Assembly: GCA_018398765.1 (NCBI GenBank)
Contig: JAHBMJ010000292.1
Location: 1 to 41,263 of the forward strand
Reading direction: 5' to 3'
DNA: 41,263 bases
Source: Chromera velia
Taxonomy: Eukaryota; Sar; Chromeraceae
Below, piece by piece: positions 10,458-20,185 of this stretch. The notes under the pieces were generated by a model. It was not told the origin of the DNA, made no database searches, and was given only the letters and a program-made list of their open reading frames with translations. Both the position numbers and the translations under genes were made by a program. Within the stretch, counting starts at the first letter, position 1; each line of letters begins with the position of its first letter.

Positions 10458-11939
10458 ATGACTTCCGTTCTTCCTCGCGTTCTGGCGTCTGTAGGAAATC
10501 TACAGCAGGCCTGTGCGTTGGTCCTGCTCTCTCTGGTGACCGTGTGTGAGAGGATGTTCTTGGACCTCCTCCGTGCGGCTGAAGAATTTTTGAACGTCTT
10601 GCAGAAGACTTCTTTTGTGGCCCGCTCTAGTGTCGAGACGAAAATAAAACCAAAAAAGACCCGCCGGGGAAAACGGCGTTCCCATGCCCCATCCTCTTCC
10701 ACTATTGAAGACGTCTGTGTTGCAGAAGCAGTTGGGGATGTGAAGGGCGAGACTGCAGATGCAGATGGGGGTGATAAAGATAAGACTACCCTTCCCCCCT
10801 ACGTTGATCCTCTGTGTTTGACATCCGCCCCCCCACACAGACTCCAGTCCCCAGCTCCTGCCCAAGTTGGTACAGAATCTCCTTCCACCGTTGGTGAGGT
10901 CAAGGTGATGCCTTCTCTTCCTTCTGTTAAACTTTCTTCCTCTGACGCTGCGTGTGAGCAGCCCCCAGCAACCGAGAACGGAGGTAGCCGTGGCTCTGCC
11001 CCTACCCCGTCTCTCAGCCCTGTACGTTCCCCTGTCCGGTGTGACAGCGTGGCAGGACAGCCATCTCCTGTACCTCGGGAGGCGACTGAGGTGAAAGAAG
11101 AGGTGCCCTCACGCATGAAGGAGCATCCTGTCTTCCCCCCCTCCTAGCAAAGTACCCCTCTTCCCCTCTAAGGGGAATCGAAGGAAAAGAAAAAGAAGGC
11201 GCGTGCTGGAGCGTGTCATCGTGCACGTAGTCGAACATGCGTGCCAGAAGAAATCTAGCCAGAGGTAAGCATCCCTGCCTCCCTAGCTGCCTCCTCTTCC
11301 AGCCCCGACGCAAGTCACCCAAATGCAGGGGCCCCATTCGATCCTTCGCCATGCGAAGACGTCCCTCGTTGTATCCGATCTGATGACCAGCCTGAAGCCA
11401 TCTCCCCTATTGCAGTTGATGAAGATGGAGAGGGACTTCACTGTTCTGCCGTCTCTGCTACACCCGCAACCGCTTGTCAATCCAAATTGCAAGCTTCTCC
11501 TAGTCCTTCCAATCCAAATGACCAGGTGGACCCACCAGTGCCACTAGCACAGTCATCTGCAGCCATGACTGAGAGTGCGTTTGTTTCCCCGTCTCCGACC
11601 GCTCAGGTGAGAGACGAGAGCCGTGCCCCCTTCCCAGCCACCCAACAGATTGTGCCTAAGCCTATCAGCAGCACAGCGTTGCCTCCCTCTTCTTCTGCCA
11701 CGTGCATTCCAAAATGGCAGAAGAAAGCAGAAAAGCAATAAGCTCACAAGGCGAAGAAGAAAGGGGGTGTAGATAAACTACACTGGTGGCAATTCCGAAG
11801 TAACCCCACCGGTTGTGTCACCTCTGCATCTCCGACAGAGGATGTCCCCAAGCAACATGAAGAAACAACAGAGACCCCGAATGCCCCTCTACCTCAACCT
11901 GGAGGTCCCCCAATCCAAGAGTCAGACGACCAGTACTGA
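10458..11939 (+). pseudogene. Disordered-protein reading frame inside the LTR element, four in-frame stops
   Basis: From the ATG at 10458 to the TGA ending at 11939, one frame keeps a coherent composition (Ser/Pro/Ala/Glu-rich) for 494 codons. It is interrupted by TAG at 11145, TAA at 11169, TAG at 11256 and TAA at 11739. No frameshift is needed. The first 229 residues are open: an amphipathic or hydrophobic start (LLSLVTVCERMFLDLL), a basic stretch (KPKKTRRGKRRSH), then an acidic Ser/Pro-rich region. There is no gag zinc knuckle and no pol motif. It may be an element-specific protein, a captured host sequence, or a two-exon gene using the good acceptor at 11301-11302, with a stop at 11739. 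A pseudogene by nonsense mutation is my preferred reading, with limited confidence. Confidence 0.5.
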
Positions 11940-12737
11940 GGAACCTTTCGAGATTCCTGGCAGACGGCGTTGAGCCAAAGAGGGGGGAAGGGCATCAATC
12001 GAGAGGTGTTGCGGTATCTCTGTCGATCAGTCAGAAGCGTGAAAACTTTTTGTCTTCTTTTGTTTGTTTTACCGTTCTGTTAACAAGCCGATTTGCTAGC
12101 TGATTTGTTTTCGTTTTTTTTTTTAGCATTTGATTCTACGGGTCTGCCAGCGTTCAGTACATTGAGTGCGACTTTTACTGTGTGGCAGTCTGTATTTCTA
12201 GTGCTACTCATAGTGCGGACCTTTTTTTTAATGGCATATTCCTCCTCTGTCTCTGCAATAAGCGATTTCCTCTTGTATCGGCACGCGTTTCACATGTACC
12301 CACCTTGTTTTTTGTCTGATGTTGTTATCATGTCTTCAGAGAAAGAGAAAGAGAACACCTGGTCCAAAGTTTAAGAGAAAAGAAAGTTAGAAAAACGTCT
12401 TGCTCTTCATTTGTCCTCTATATCTTCTTTAGAGCCTCGCCATTGTGTGACTATTTCTTTTTGCGTTTGCCCTCATCCTTTCCTCCTATCGCTAGCCACT
12501 CCGTCTCTCCTTCTCATCGTTTGGTCTAATTACACTGCGAGAGACCTTCGCTGGTCCCCAGTCTGTTTGACTCAAGCGTTTTCCTCCATTTCCTTTCCCT
12601 TCGTTTCGGACGTTTCCCCTTCATCAGTCAACCTCTTTTGTCACTCGTATTCACAACGCAGCCGTCCATGATAAAAAAAAAAAAGAAAGAAAGAAAGAAA
12701 AGAAGAAAAAGAAATGGGAAAAGAAAGAAAGAATTTT
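11940..12737 (+). other. 3' internal region of the LTR element, no gene seen
   Basis: The stretch is T-rich at first and ends in A/G-rich GAAA repeats from about 12670 that merge into the polypurine tract. I see no motif of a retroelement enzyme. Confidence 0.55.
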
Positions 12738-12755
12738 AAAGAAAAAGAAAAGGGA
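12738..12755 (+). promoter_or_regulatory. Polypurine tract
   Basis: AAAGAAAAAGAAAAGGGA lies four bases before the 3' LTR, where plus-strand DNA priming occurs in LTR retrotransposons. It extends a longer purine-rich stretch starting near 12670. Confidence 0.7.
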
Positions 12756-12759
12756 TGTA

Positions 12760-13096
12760 TGTTATGAACCACCCTGGTTCATACCTAATGTCTGGCTTGT
12801 GTATGCTTGTGTGCGTTGCGGGTCAGCCTCGTACCTTGCGGTGCAACCAGTGCGCCGCCCCTGCAGTGCCTGTCAGTCGGCCCTGGATGGCATGCGTGCG
12901 GGCCTATCGCATTCATTGGCATGCAGCGACTGATCGATTGATGTGTATCCTCATATCCAAAGAATGTGATCGTTGTTTTTGTCTGGTGATTGTGCTTGGT
13001 ACTGGACTGACATTCCTCCTGACTGATGGAGTCCAACGTACGTGAATCTGTCTGCTAAGCCCACTAGTCGATCATACACCAACATGGTTCTTATCA
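12760..13096 (+). repeat. 3' LTR
   Basis: 337 bases, TG to CA, with no indels against the 5' LTR. All 12 differences I counted are transitions. The outer flank AATAT matches the sequence before the 5' LTR. Confidence 0.9.
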
Positions 13097-13101
13097 AATA
13101 T

Positions 13102-14945
13102 AACTACATCTCCAGCTAGTATATCTAAGTCAGAGTCCATTCTAGAGTCTATTATTTGCTAGATTATTTGATAACCTGTATATAGTGTATTAGGTACTAA
13201 ATGATGTACGTTGTGATCTACCGATCGAGAACGCTAACTAGGCGAAGAACGCTAAACACCTAGCATGAAGCTATAGGCATGAAGAGACGATGACATATGA
13301 TGATATACATAAACTTATGCATACAACGTTCAACAGAGTGACAGAGTTTGTCAATAATATCTTAATCATCAGCCTTGGTATTAAAGAGAGCACATGAAGA
13401 AAGGAAAAGCCTTGCAAAATGATCAGACATTAATTTCTTTGGATTGACTTTATTAACCTTCGTTTTGAAATTTTCCCTCCGGTCCAAGTCTTATCCATGC
13501 AGTCTTTGCCCAGAATCTTTGCTTTGCTTCCGTAGTTTTAAGAACTTCAAATTATTCCTTATATCTTTTGCAATGAGGCTGTTACGGCAAGCTCCACCGA
13601 AGTTACTAGTTCACCGTATGCACAAATCGCTAGACAAATCGGACTATAACAGGTGAAAAGGCATAGCCGGGTAATCAATAGAACTGGTGTGCAGGAAAAC
13701 ACAGACACAAGGGCCCAACGTCAGGCCATCCACTATGGCGTCACTCAACTGTGCATGAGGTTTTGATGGAAAAAGAATTAATTCTGAAATCATGTCATGA
13801 CGAGGTGGTGATGGCGTTGAAAGCCATTTTAGAGGAAGCGGGGTTATGGTACACGACGGACGCGACCATATGCGACCATCCGGAGAAGGAATTGGGATGA
13901 AGGGCCGCCGGCTAGACTGCTGGGGAGCTGGAAGGACTTAAAGGGGATCTGAGGGTACGGTCGTTGTTCAATGCACAGAAAAATCTAGAGAAGAATGCAA
14001 TCCTTGATGTCAGAGTAGCAGATTGTAATCAGATCAAAGTTGTATTTAAAGCAAATGGTTGAAAATACGTTAGAAAAACATATATATAAGAGTGAGAAGA
14101 TCTAAAAATATTGGAAGGAATGCGTTAAGCAATGGGCAGACTAAGTCTTTACTCCTTTTGTTTGTTTAACAGATGGAGCGTTCGCACCTGGAGCCTTTGT
14201 AGTTTTGAGACATCTTGAGACGAGCGGTGTATAGAATTGCAGAGAGAACGAACACAACAAAATCAAAGGTAAGAGGAGCAAGCAAAGCTCGGATGCAACT
14301 TGCAGTTATCAGAGCATCAGTGTACTACATGAGGGGGAAGAGAAAGCCAAGAGCTCAGATGGAGGAAGCTTCATTCAGCACTGCTGGGGTCACAGCAATT
14401 CAGGTCCCTTACGACGATGGTGACTGAGAGTAAACACTAATTGAGTGAAGACTAGACAATAGACTTAGATAATAAAGACTATGCATGTTAAAATTCATTC
14501 CCTCCCCCCCCCCCCCAAAAAAAATAAATTCAGAAATGCAGAATTTAATTTAATTACGCATACATATACATGTAAATCAATTATACATGGAAAAAATAAG
14601 ATTGATTAAGATTAAAAGAAAAGAATTATACGAAAGCTAGGAACAAGGAGGTCTGATGGACATTGTCAGATTCCTCTACGTATGTTAAGCTCGATAAGTG
14701 AAGTTTTAAGTTAAATTCTCACATAATTTTAAAGTTTCTTAGTGCGTAACAAGTGGTAGCTAGAGCTTTCTGCTTCTCAGGGACCTTTGAGTGAACAACA
14801 GTCATCCGTCTCTACATGTACTGAAAAATAGACTTCAGCAACTTTGACTTTAAATTTTTAAAACTAGAAAAGACGAAGAAGCTTCAGCTATGCTGTGCAG
14901 TCTACAAGCCGAAAGTGCACCCGAAGGCACGGTGACTTAAGGCGA
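13102..14945. other. AT-rich repeat debris, no gene seen
   Basis: The sequence is AT-rich, with short direct repeats (for example AACGCTAA near 13230 and 13248) and a C11-A9 run near 14507-14525. Short open frames on the plus strand (around 13790-13910 and 14215-14427) have no recognisable domain and are quickly broken. Old, decayed mobile-element sequence is likely. Confidence 0.45.
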
Positions 14946-15389
14946 TGATCCTGCTGTCTGGATTCGTAACTTTATGGAATAGATAAGGGGAACGGTTCTG
15001 GATCTCAAATTCTTAATGATGTAACAACCGTCAAATACTTTGCTCGTCATCTCTCTGGAGAGGCTTTGCGTTGGTGGCTCGATCTCAAGGAGACCAGGAG
15101 TATAAAAATGAGAAAGGAACTTGAGGATGCTTTCCTCGAGAGCCAGGCTTCAAAGGAAGTCGAACGTTTGGTGGCATGGAAGGCCATTACACGACCACAC
15201 CCTCATACATGCAGGGAGGAGCTGTTTGCACTCATACTCAAAGTCATGAAGAAGCTTGGACTTCAAGATGTACCGACCTTGAAGGATGCAAAAAGTGTGG
15301 CAATGACCATACGGGACTTCATAATCATAAGAGGCTTCTCAACTTCCAAAGAGAAGTCAGTCTTGCATCCATGCATGTACTTATGCTAA
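14946..15389 (+). pseudogene. Degenerate retrotransposon gag-like remnant
   Basis: In one frame, DPAVWIRNFME ends in a stop. The next frame continues VTTVKYFARHLSGEALRWWL and then DLKETRSIKMRKELEDAF. The spacing W...F then A..LSGEA.RWW is typical of the capsid part of Ty3/gypsy-type Gag proteins (established pattern; the match here is by eye). The frame changes and stops show that it is broken. Downstream, a second frame has CKKCGNDH, which could be a decayed zinc knuckle. No LTRs or pol were found around it. Confidence 0.45.
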
Positions 15390-16198
15390 TGTTGATTGAT
15401 GCACGACCAGCACTCATGATATGGCGATTGTCCCAAGCACTACAGGCATTTGAGCCTAGCTGTACACCAGAGAGAGAGTTATAGTTGAAAAAGACCTTTA
15501 GACGAGATCAGGCTGCTTTGCATGCCGTGCCGTGTCATTAATGAGCAAATATCAAACTTCCTATTGAAAATGTTCGGCTTTACTCTCTTTCAAAGTCGGC
15601 ATCCAATGCGGTATACGTGTTTGTTTGTCCTTCCACTGTTTGGTGCCTGGCCTAGTCACTTATTTATTTGAGATCTCTACATACATCCTTCCTTGTAGTT
15701 CATTCTTGGAGAGCCTTCGAAACAAAGGAAGAAATACCTTGATCTTACTATTAAAATGGACAGTACAACAACTAGGTACAACAACCTCGCGCCAGCCACC
15801 TCCCTCACCGCCTCCCCCGCTACCTTCAACAACAAAGGTGTGCCGAGTAGAGCTTGGTACATAATTGAGTGTTGATCTGTCTAGTGATCTGTTGTCAAAG
15901 TCCCATACACATAAATTAAGTCGATCAATCTCTTTAGAAATACCTTGTTGACTTTATTACCGTCCATCGAGTTTCATGTATGGTCAATCTCTTACCTTAT
16001 TTTACTCATGCATGTTAGGATTTCCTGACAACATACCCCTGTTGCTGAGTTTGGTTATCTTTGTGGTCGTACGGGGACTGGTTAGACTAGCAGTTAGATT
16101 TAATCCACCCTCAGTCATTATGCTGAGATCTATCGTTCGTTCCATTTAGCATACGAGTTGACATATCGTGATCGACTCAAAATTATACTACATTTATG
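15390..16198. other. AT-rich intergenic stretch, no gene seen
   Basis: Short open frames here lack recognisable motifs. A Pro-rich frame near 15780-15830 stems from CCTCCC-type sequence. Nothing else supports a feature. Confidence 0.4.
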
Positions 16199-16443
16199 TA
16201 GGTGACGCACAGTGATAAAAAAAAAGAAAAAAAAAATCTGGAGAAGCCTAATCTTTTTTATTTTTTTTTCTATTATTTTATTGGAAGTGCCAAACATATA
16301 ACAAAAACACATCTTACTATAAAACCTACCTTTGCTAAGTTTGCTTGGACCTTTGACCACTAGACTAAAAAAAAAAAAAAAGAAAAAAAAAATCTCGATA
16401 TGTCTATTCTTTTTTTTTTTTTTTTACCACTGTGCATCGCCTA
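16199..16443. mobile_element. Tc1/mariner-type MITE with TA target duplication
   Basis: A 241-base element (16201-16441) is flanked by TA on both sides. The left terminus GGTGACGCACAGTGATAAAA pairs with the reverse complement of the right terminus, GGCGATGCACAGTGGTAAAA (17 of 20 positions match). TA duplication plus terminal inverted repeats is the signature of Tc1/mariner-type insertion. There is no transposase. The interior is dominated by poly-A and poly-T runs joined to the inverted repeats, so the single strand could fold into a long hairpin. Confidence 0.75.
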
Positions 16444-17205
16444 GACCTTTATAGTGTTATACTACTATAGGTGTTATAATACACAGTTATATAGGAATAT
16501 GGATTCCAAGCGCTAGATGCCAGTGGACTAATGCATTTAGGATATGGATTGCATGATGCGTTTAAGACTCTATACTAGGCGCTTTCAACGGTTTTCCTAG
16601 CGGCTTTCTTTAGAAACTGCACGTCGGACATTCGCTAGGACATTCGGCAGTTAGATAGGAGACCGATCCTTCAGACATAAATCCTAGTATAAATCCTAAA
16701 TCCCTAGCTAGATCCCTAGTCCTAATCTAGGTCCTAATTCTAATGATCCAACATAGATTATTTGAGTCCCCGGCCACTGCGGCCAGCCTAATTAACTCTT
16801 TCTGGATCGCACTTTCCAAAAGTTAAAAAATTTAATAGAATCTCACTATCACTAAAACTATTTACAGGATTGAGCAAGATGCAAGAATCTAGGTAATTTT
16901 TTTTTGAATTGAGGCAGTTAAAGCCGGTGAGCACACCACTTCTTTTTTCTTTGAGTATACATTCCATGCTAAATTCCAGCTAGAATTCCAGTGAATTATT
17001 CCGCTAAAACCCTCTAAATTAATTTCACAGATCAACCCCATAAATCTGGTCTCCATTAAATATATTCCAGTAGCTAAATTCCTGGGGGATTTCAGCGGGT
17101 TCTGTATAAGGTAAATTAGAGCACAATTTTGCGATTTGTTCTCTTTCAAATTTTCGCCGAGCTTCTGATTAATAGGCGTGGCCACATTGGATCATCAAAA
17201 GTAGA
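16444..17205. other. AT-rich intergenic stretch, no gene seen
   Basis: It contains repeated CTAG-rich words (around 16680-16740, TCCTAG/CCCTAG variants). It lies immediately downstream of the RNASEK stop codon and may include its 3' untranslated region. Confidence 0.4.
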
Positions 17206-17410
17206 CTAACGCGCAACACCTGGCGCAACTGCCACACTCCGGGAAGCCCGTCCCTGTTTCTGCTTCCGCAAGTACCAGAAACACCCTGCAGCCGTGGCCG
17301 CGTACATCTGCAACACATCAATAGACGCAGTTGAATGAGTCGCCGCCATCACTTAAACGGCCTTCTCGTCTTCCGTCCCCCCCCTTCCCCCATCCTCCAA
17401 GCACACACAA

Positions 17411-17484
<74 letters not shown>

Positions 17485-20185
17485 CGAGAGCGAGAGCGAG
17501 ACAGAGAGCATTGAAGAGCAAGGTAGCAACCATAATCAGATCACGTATGCGTACTGAGAAAACTACACACAGACAGAGACGCCGACAGACACAGCCGGAA
17601 ACACAGAATCAGGATGAGAAAGATTAAGTGACAGAAAGGCAGGGGAAGACTGTGCGCCTTCTCATCGTGGTTCCCCACCACCAGATAGAGACAGATAGAA
17701 AGTTCTAGAAAAATAAAAGACGGACAGCTGTTTCATGTTTATGACATTCAAATCCCTCTCATAACTGCTTACGTAATTTTCTCCTATTTCACTCAGTAAC
17801 ACAGACTACATGATTGCTCTTCTTCTTCTTCTTCTTCTTTTCTTTACGCACAGCGAAAGAGACAGACAGGCGGGCGGGCAGGCAAGTGGACGGGCAGATG
17901 AACAGACTTCATGTAGCTAGTTTCTTCTCTTCGGTTTCCTCTCCTTCTCTTACCGCATGGAGCAGACAGACCAGTTCTTGATTCTTTCTCTTATGCGTTT
18001 CAGGCGGACAGGCAAGCAGGCAGGCAAGACAGCTCATTCAGGCCCTTTCCCTCTTTCTTCTTTGCGCGGACAGAGAGACAGACAGAAAGACAGACAGACA
18101 GACAGACGAACGGACGGACCGACGGACAGATTCCCTTCTTCCGTCCTTTCGCTTTCAGTCAGTCAGACAGAGAGGCAAACAGGGGGGCGGACGGAGGGAG
18201 AAACAGGCAGTCCGAATGGTTTCTTTCACAGACAAACGGGAAACCAGAGAGATAGAGAGACACACGTTTCTTTCATTTTCCCTCTCTTCATGTTTTCACG
18301 CACAGAACAGCTTGAGGCGGCACGAACAAGAAAAAAAAAAGAAAGAAGGAACGAAGAAAGGAAGGAAGGAAGGAAGGAACGAAGGAAGGAAGCAACGAAG
18401 GAAGGAAGGAAGGAAAGAAAGAAGCAAACAAAGAAAGAAAGAAGCAAACAAAGAAAGAAAGAAGCAAACAAAGAAAGAAAGAAGCAAACAAAGAAACAAA
18501 GAAGCAAACAAAGAAACAAAGAAGCAAACAAAGAAACAAAGAAGCAAACAAAGAAACAAAGAAGCAAACAAAGAAAGAAAGAAGCAAACAAAGAAAGAAA
18601 GAAGCAAACAAAGAAAGAAAGAAGCAAACAAAGGACGACACCATCACCCAGACAAACTTCGCGAGCGTGCCGAAAAAAATTGAAATTCGGCGCTTCGACC
18701 ACTGTGTCCACACAATGAATGCTTCCTGCCGCTTCCACTCCAAACAAGAGAAAGAAAATGGCATTAATTCCACTGCACTCTGAATGACCCCGTACAGTTG
18801 TGAAGGAAAGCAGACACCGTCAACTGAAGTTTAGACAGAGGGGGGGGGGCGCATTCTTCCTCTGATGTGTTGCCGTGTTTTTACAGAAGGCCTCTCTCTC
18901 TCTCGGTGGAAACGGAACATTCCTTGTCCGATGCCGAAAATCAAGGTGATGGTGCACGGCAGACTGACAGACAGACTGAGGAGACTGACAGATGAAGAGA
19001 GCGACGGAGATGGAGAAAGAAGGAAAGAAAAGCTGGGATAGACTGGCGCAAAGAGAAACATGCCGACAGGACACGTAGACAGATGGGGACGGAAAGATCC
19101 CGACAGGCTGACGGGTACGGGGGCAAACAAAGACATACAGAGGAAGAAACAGACAGCATACTTCCCTTGCGTTTCCTCTTACTTCATTCTGATTGACATA
19201 CGGCCAAACTGATCAAAATTGCGGCCTAGAGAGAGAAACACAGAAAGGCCGACCGTCAGTCGGTCAGCTAAGTCGGCAGGCAGACAGATCGACATGAGAG
19301 GGGGGGTGGCGGGAGGGGAGAGAGACAGGGAGAGAGAGAGAGACTCAGAGAGAGACAGAGAGTTTTGCAGAGGGGGGGGATGGGAGGGACACTGTGACAC
19401 ACAAAGAGAAAAAGTAAGGGGCATCTGAAGGAAGCAAGGGGACGAGTAGTGAGGAACGGAGAGAGAAGCAGATCTGCAGAAAAAACCAGCCAGTGCTGAT
19501 GCTTTCCTCCAGACCCTCTCTTCCTCCAAAAGTAAGTATGCAACAAAACACTCGACGGACTAACCGCGACAGCAATGTAGCAACTGAATCCGGTTGCCAC
19601 TTTATCTGTGCCTGGCGCAACTTCAATCTCCGGTTGGTCCAACACCAGCATGGTCCCCCAGACTCCCTGCAAATAAATACGTACAGCAAACAAAGCGATG
19701 GAGTGCATGCGCCGGAGGGAAAAAAGTTATTGCAGGCAAAAGAGTAGGAAGGGCACGCCGCAGACTGGGACGAAGGGAAGCGTGTTGAAAACAGTCAACC
19801 CGTGAATCAATCGATGGACTCTCGTCCCTTTTCCCCGTGTGCACATCGATTCATTCGATTTGAGTGCGCAGCCGGTTGGACTCGTGGTTTCTTCTCTGAG
19901 TCTCAGTTGCACCTCATGGCCTCGAAGCACACCGTGACTCGCTCACGTGCAGCGCGCAACCCCTCGGAGAGCAGGGCTTACTGAAAGACCACCTGACCTC
20001 TATCGTGTGCCCTGACATATTCGACCTAGACTAGAGGCCTGCAGATTCTCTAATTGAGAGCTCCACTGGTCTCCTGCCGTCACACCGAACAGGATGACTG
20101 TATAAGCCAACCGACTGACCAAAATAATGACGCCGGTTATCGAAAGGAGGCCGCAGCATCCAGCGCACATTGTGTCCAGTCCCAT
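17206..20185 (-). CDS. RNASEK: Ribonuclease kappa (RNASEK) homologue, 3 exons
   Basis: RNase kappa is a small two-pass membrane protein linked in animals to endoribonuclease activity and to the V-ATPase. Exons 20185-20084, 19666-19565 and 17307-17206 are each exactly 102 nt and joined in phase 0, giving 101 residues; the family is about 95-100. Exon 1 encodes MGLDTMCAGCCGLLSITGV and a first membrane helix. Exon 2 encodes the luminal loop with WGTMLVLDQPEIEV and ends SCYIAVA. Exon 3 has the second helix, MYAATAAGCFWYLRKQKQ, and a basic tail. The order CCG near the N-terminus, helix, a D-x-P loop, C-[FY]-I-A, then CFW/Q and basic residues matches the family as I know it. Acceptors TTTATTTGCAG and TGTTGCAG and donors GTGTGA and GTTAGT are usable. 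The 2257-nt second intron is filled with microsatellites. Confidence 0.82.
17403..17500. repeat. CA then GA microsatellite in RNASEK intron 2
   Basis: On the plus strand an (AC)n run is followed by (AG)n and (CGAGAG)-like units. On the RNASEK sense strand this is CT- then GT-rich and lies at the 3' end of the intron. Confidence 0.9.
18336..18634. repeat. GAAG microsatellite followed by a 20-base minisatellite
   Basis: GAAG/GAAC repeats (about 18345-18420) pass into an array (18421-18634) of the 20-base unit GAAGCAAACAAAGAAAGAAA. There are ten full units and a partial one. Units one to three carry AAGAAAG, units four to seven carry AAGAAAC, and units eight to ten carry AAGAAAG again. The unit length is not a multiple of three, so open frames on both strands are artefacts. 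It lies within RNASEK intron 2. Confidence 0.92.

Larger units (their letters stand above)
9870..13101 (+). mobile_element. Non-autonomous LTR retrotransposon with 5-base target-site duplication
   Basis: The element proper is 9875-13096 (3222 bases), flanked by AATAT on both sides (9870-9874 and 13097-13101). The two LTRs are each 337 bases (9875-10211 and 12760-13096) and differ at 12 positions by my count. They begin TGTTATGAACC and end TTATTA (left) or TTATCA (right). TGGTAGCAG, resembling an initiator-tRNA-Met type primer site, starts right after the left LTR. A polypurine tract (12738-12755) lies four bases before the right LTR. The 2.55-kb interior has no recognisable reverse transcriptase, integrase, protease or gag, so movement would need enzymes from elsewhere. 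This fits the TRIM/LARD class. It carries one long but broken reading frame. Confidence 0.9.

Noticed and set aside
10458-11939. Reassignment of TAA and TAG to glutamine, as in some ciliates
   Set aside because: The last exon of FAN1 ends at TAG and RNASEK ends at TAG at the expected protein lengths, so these are stops in this genome. Mutation in the retroelement is simpler.
18421-18634. Regular ~20-base repeats resembling a CRISPR array
   Set aside because: There are no spacers; units are directly tandem and the genome is eukaryotic. It is a minisatellite.
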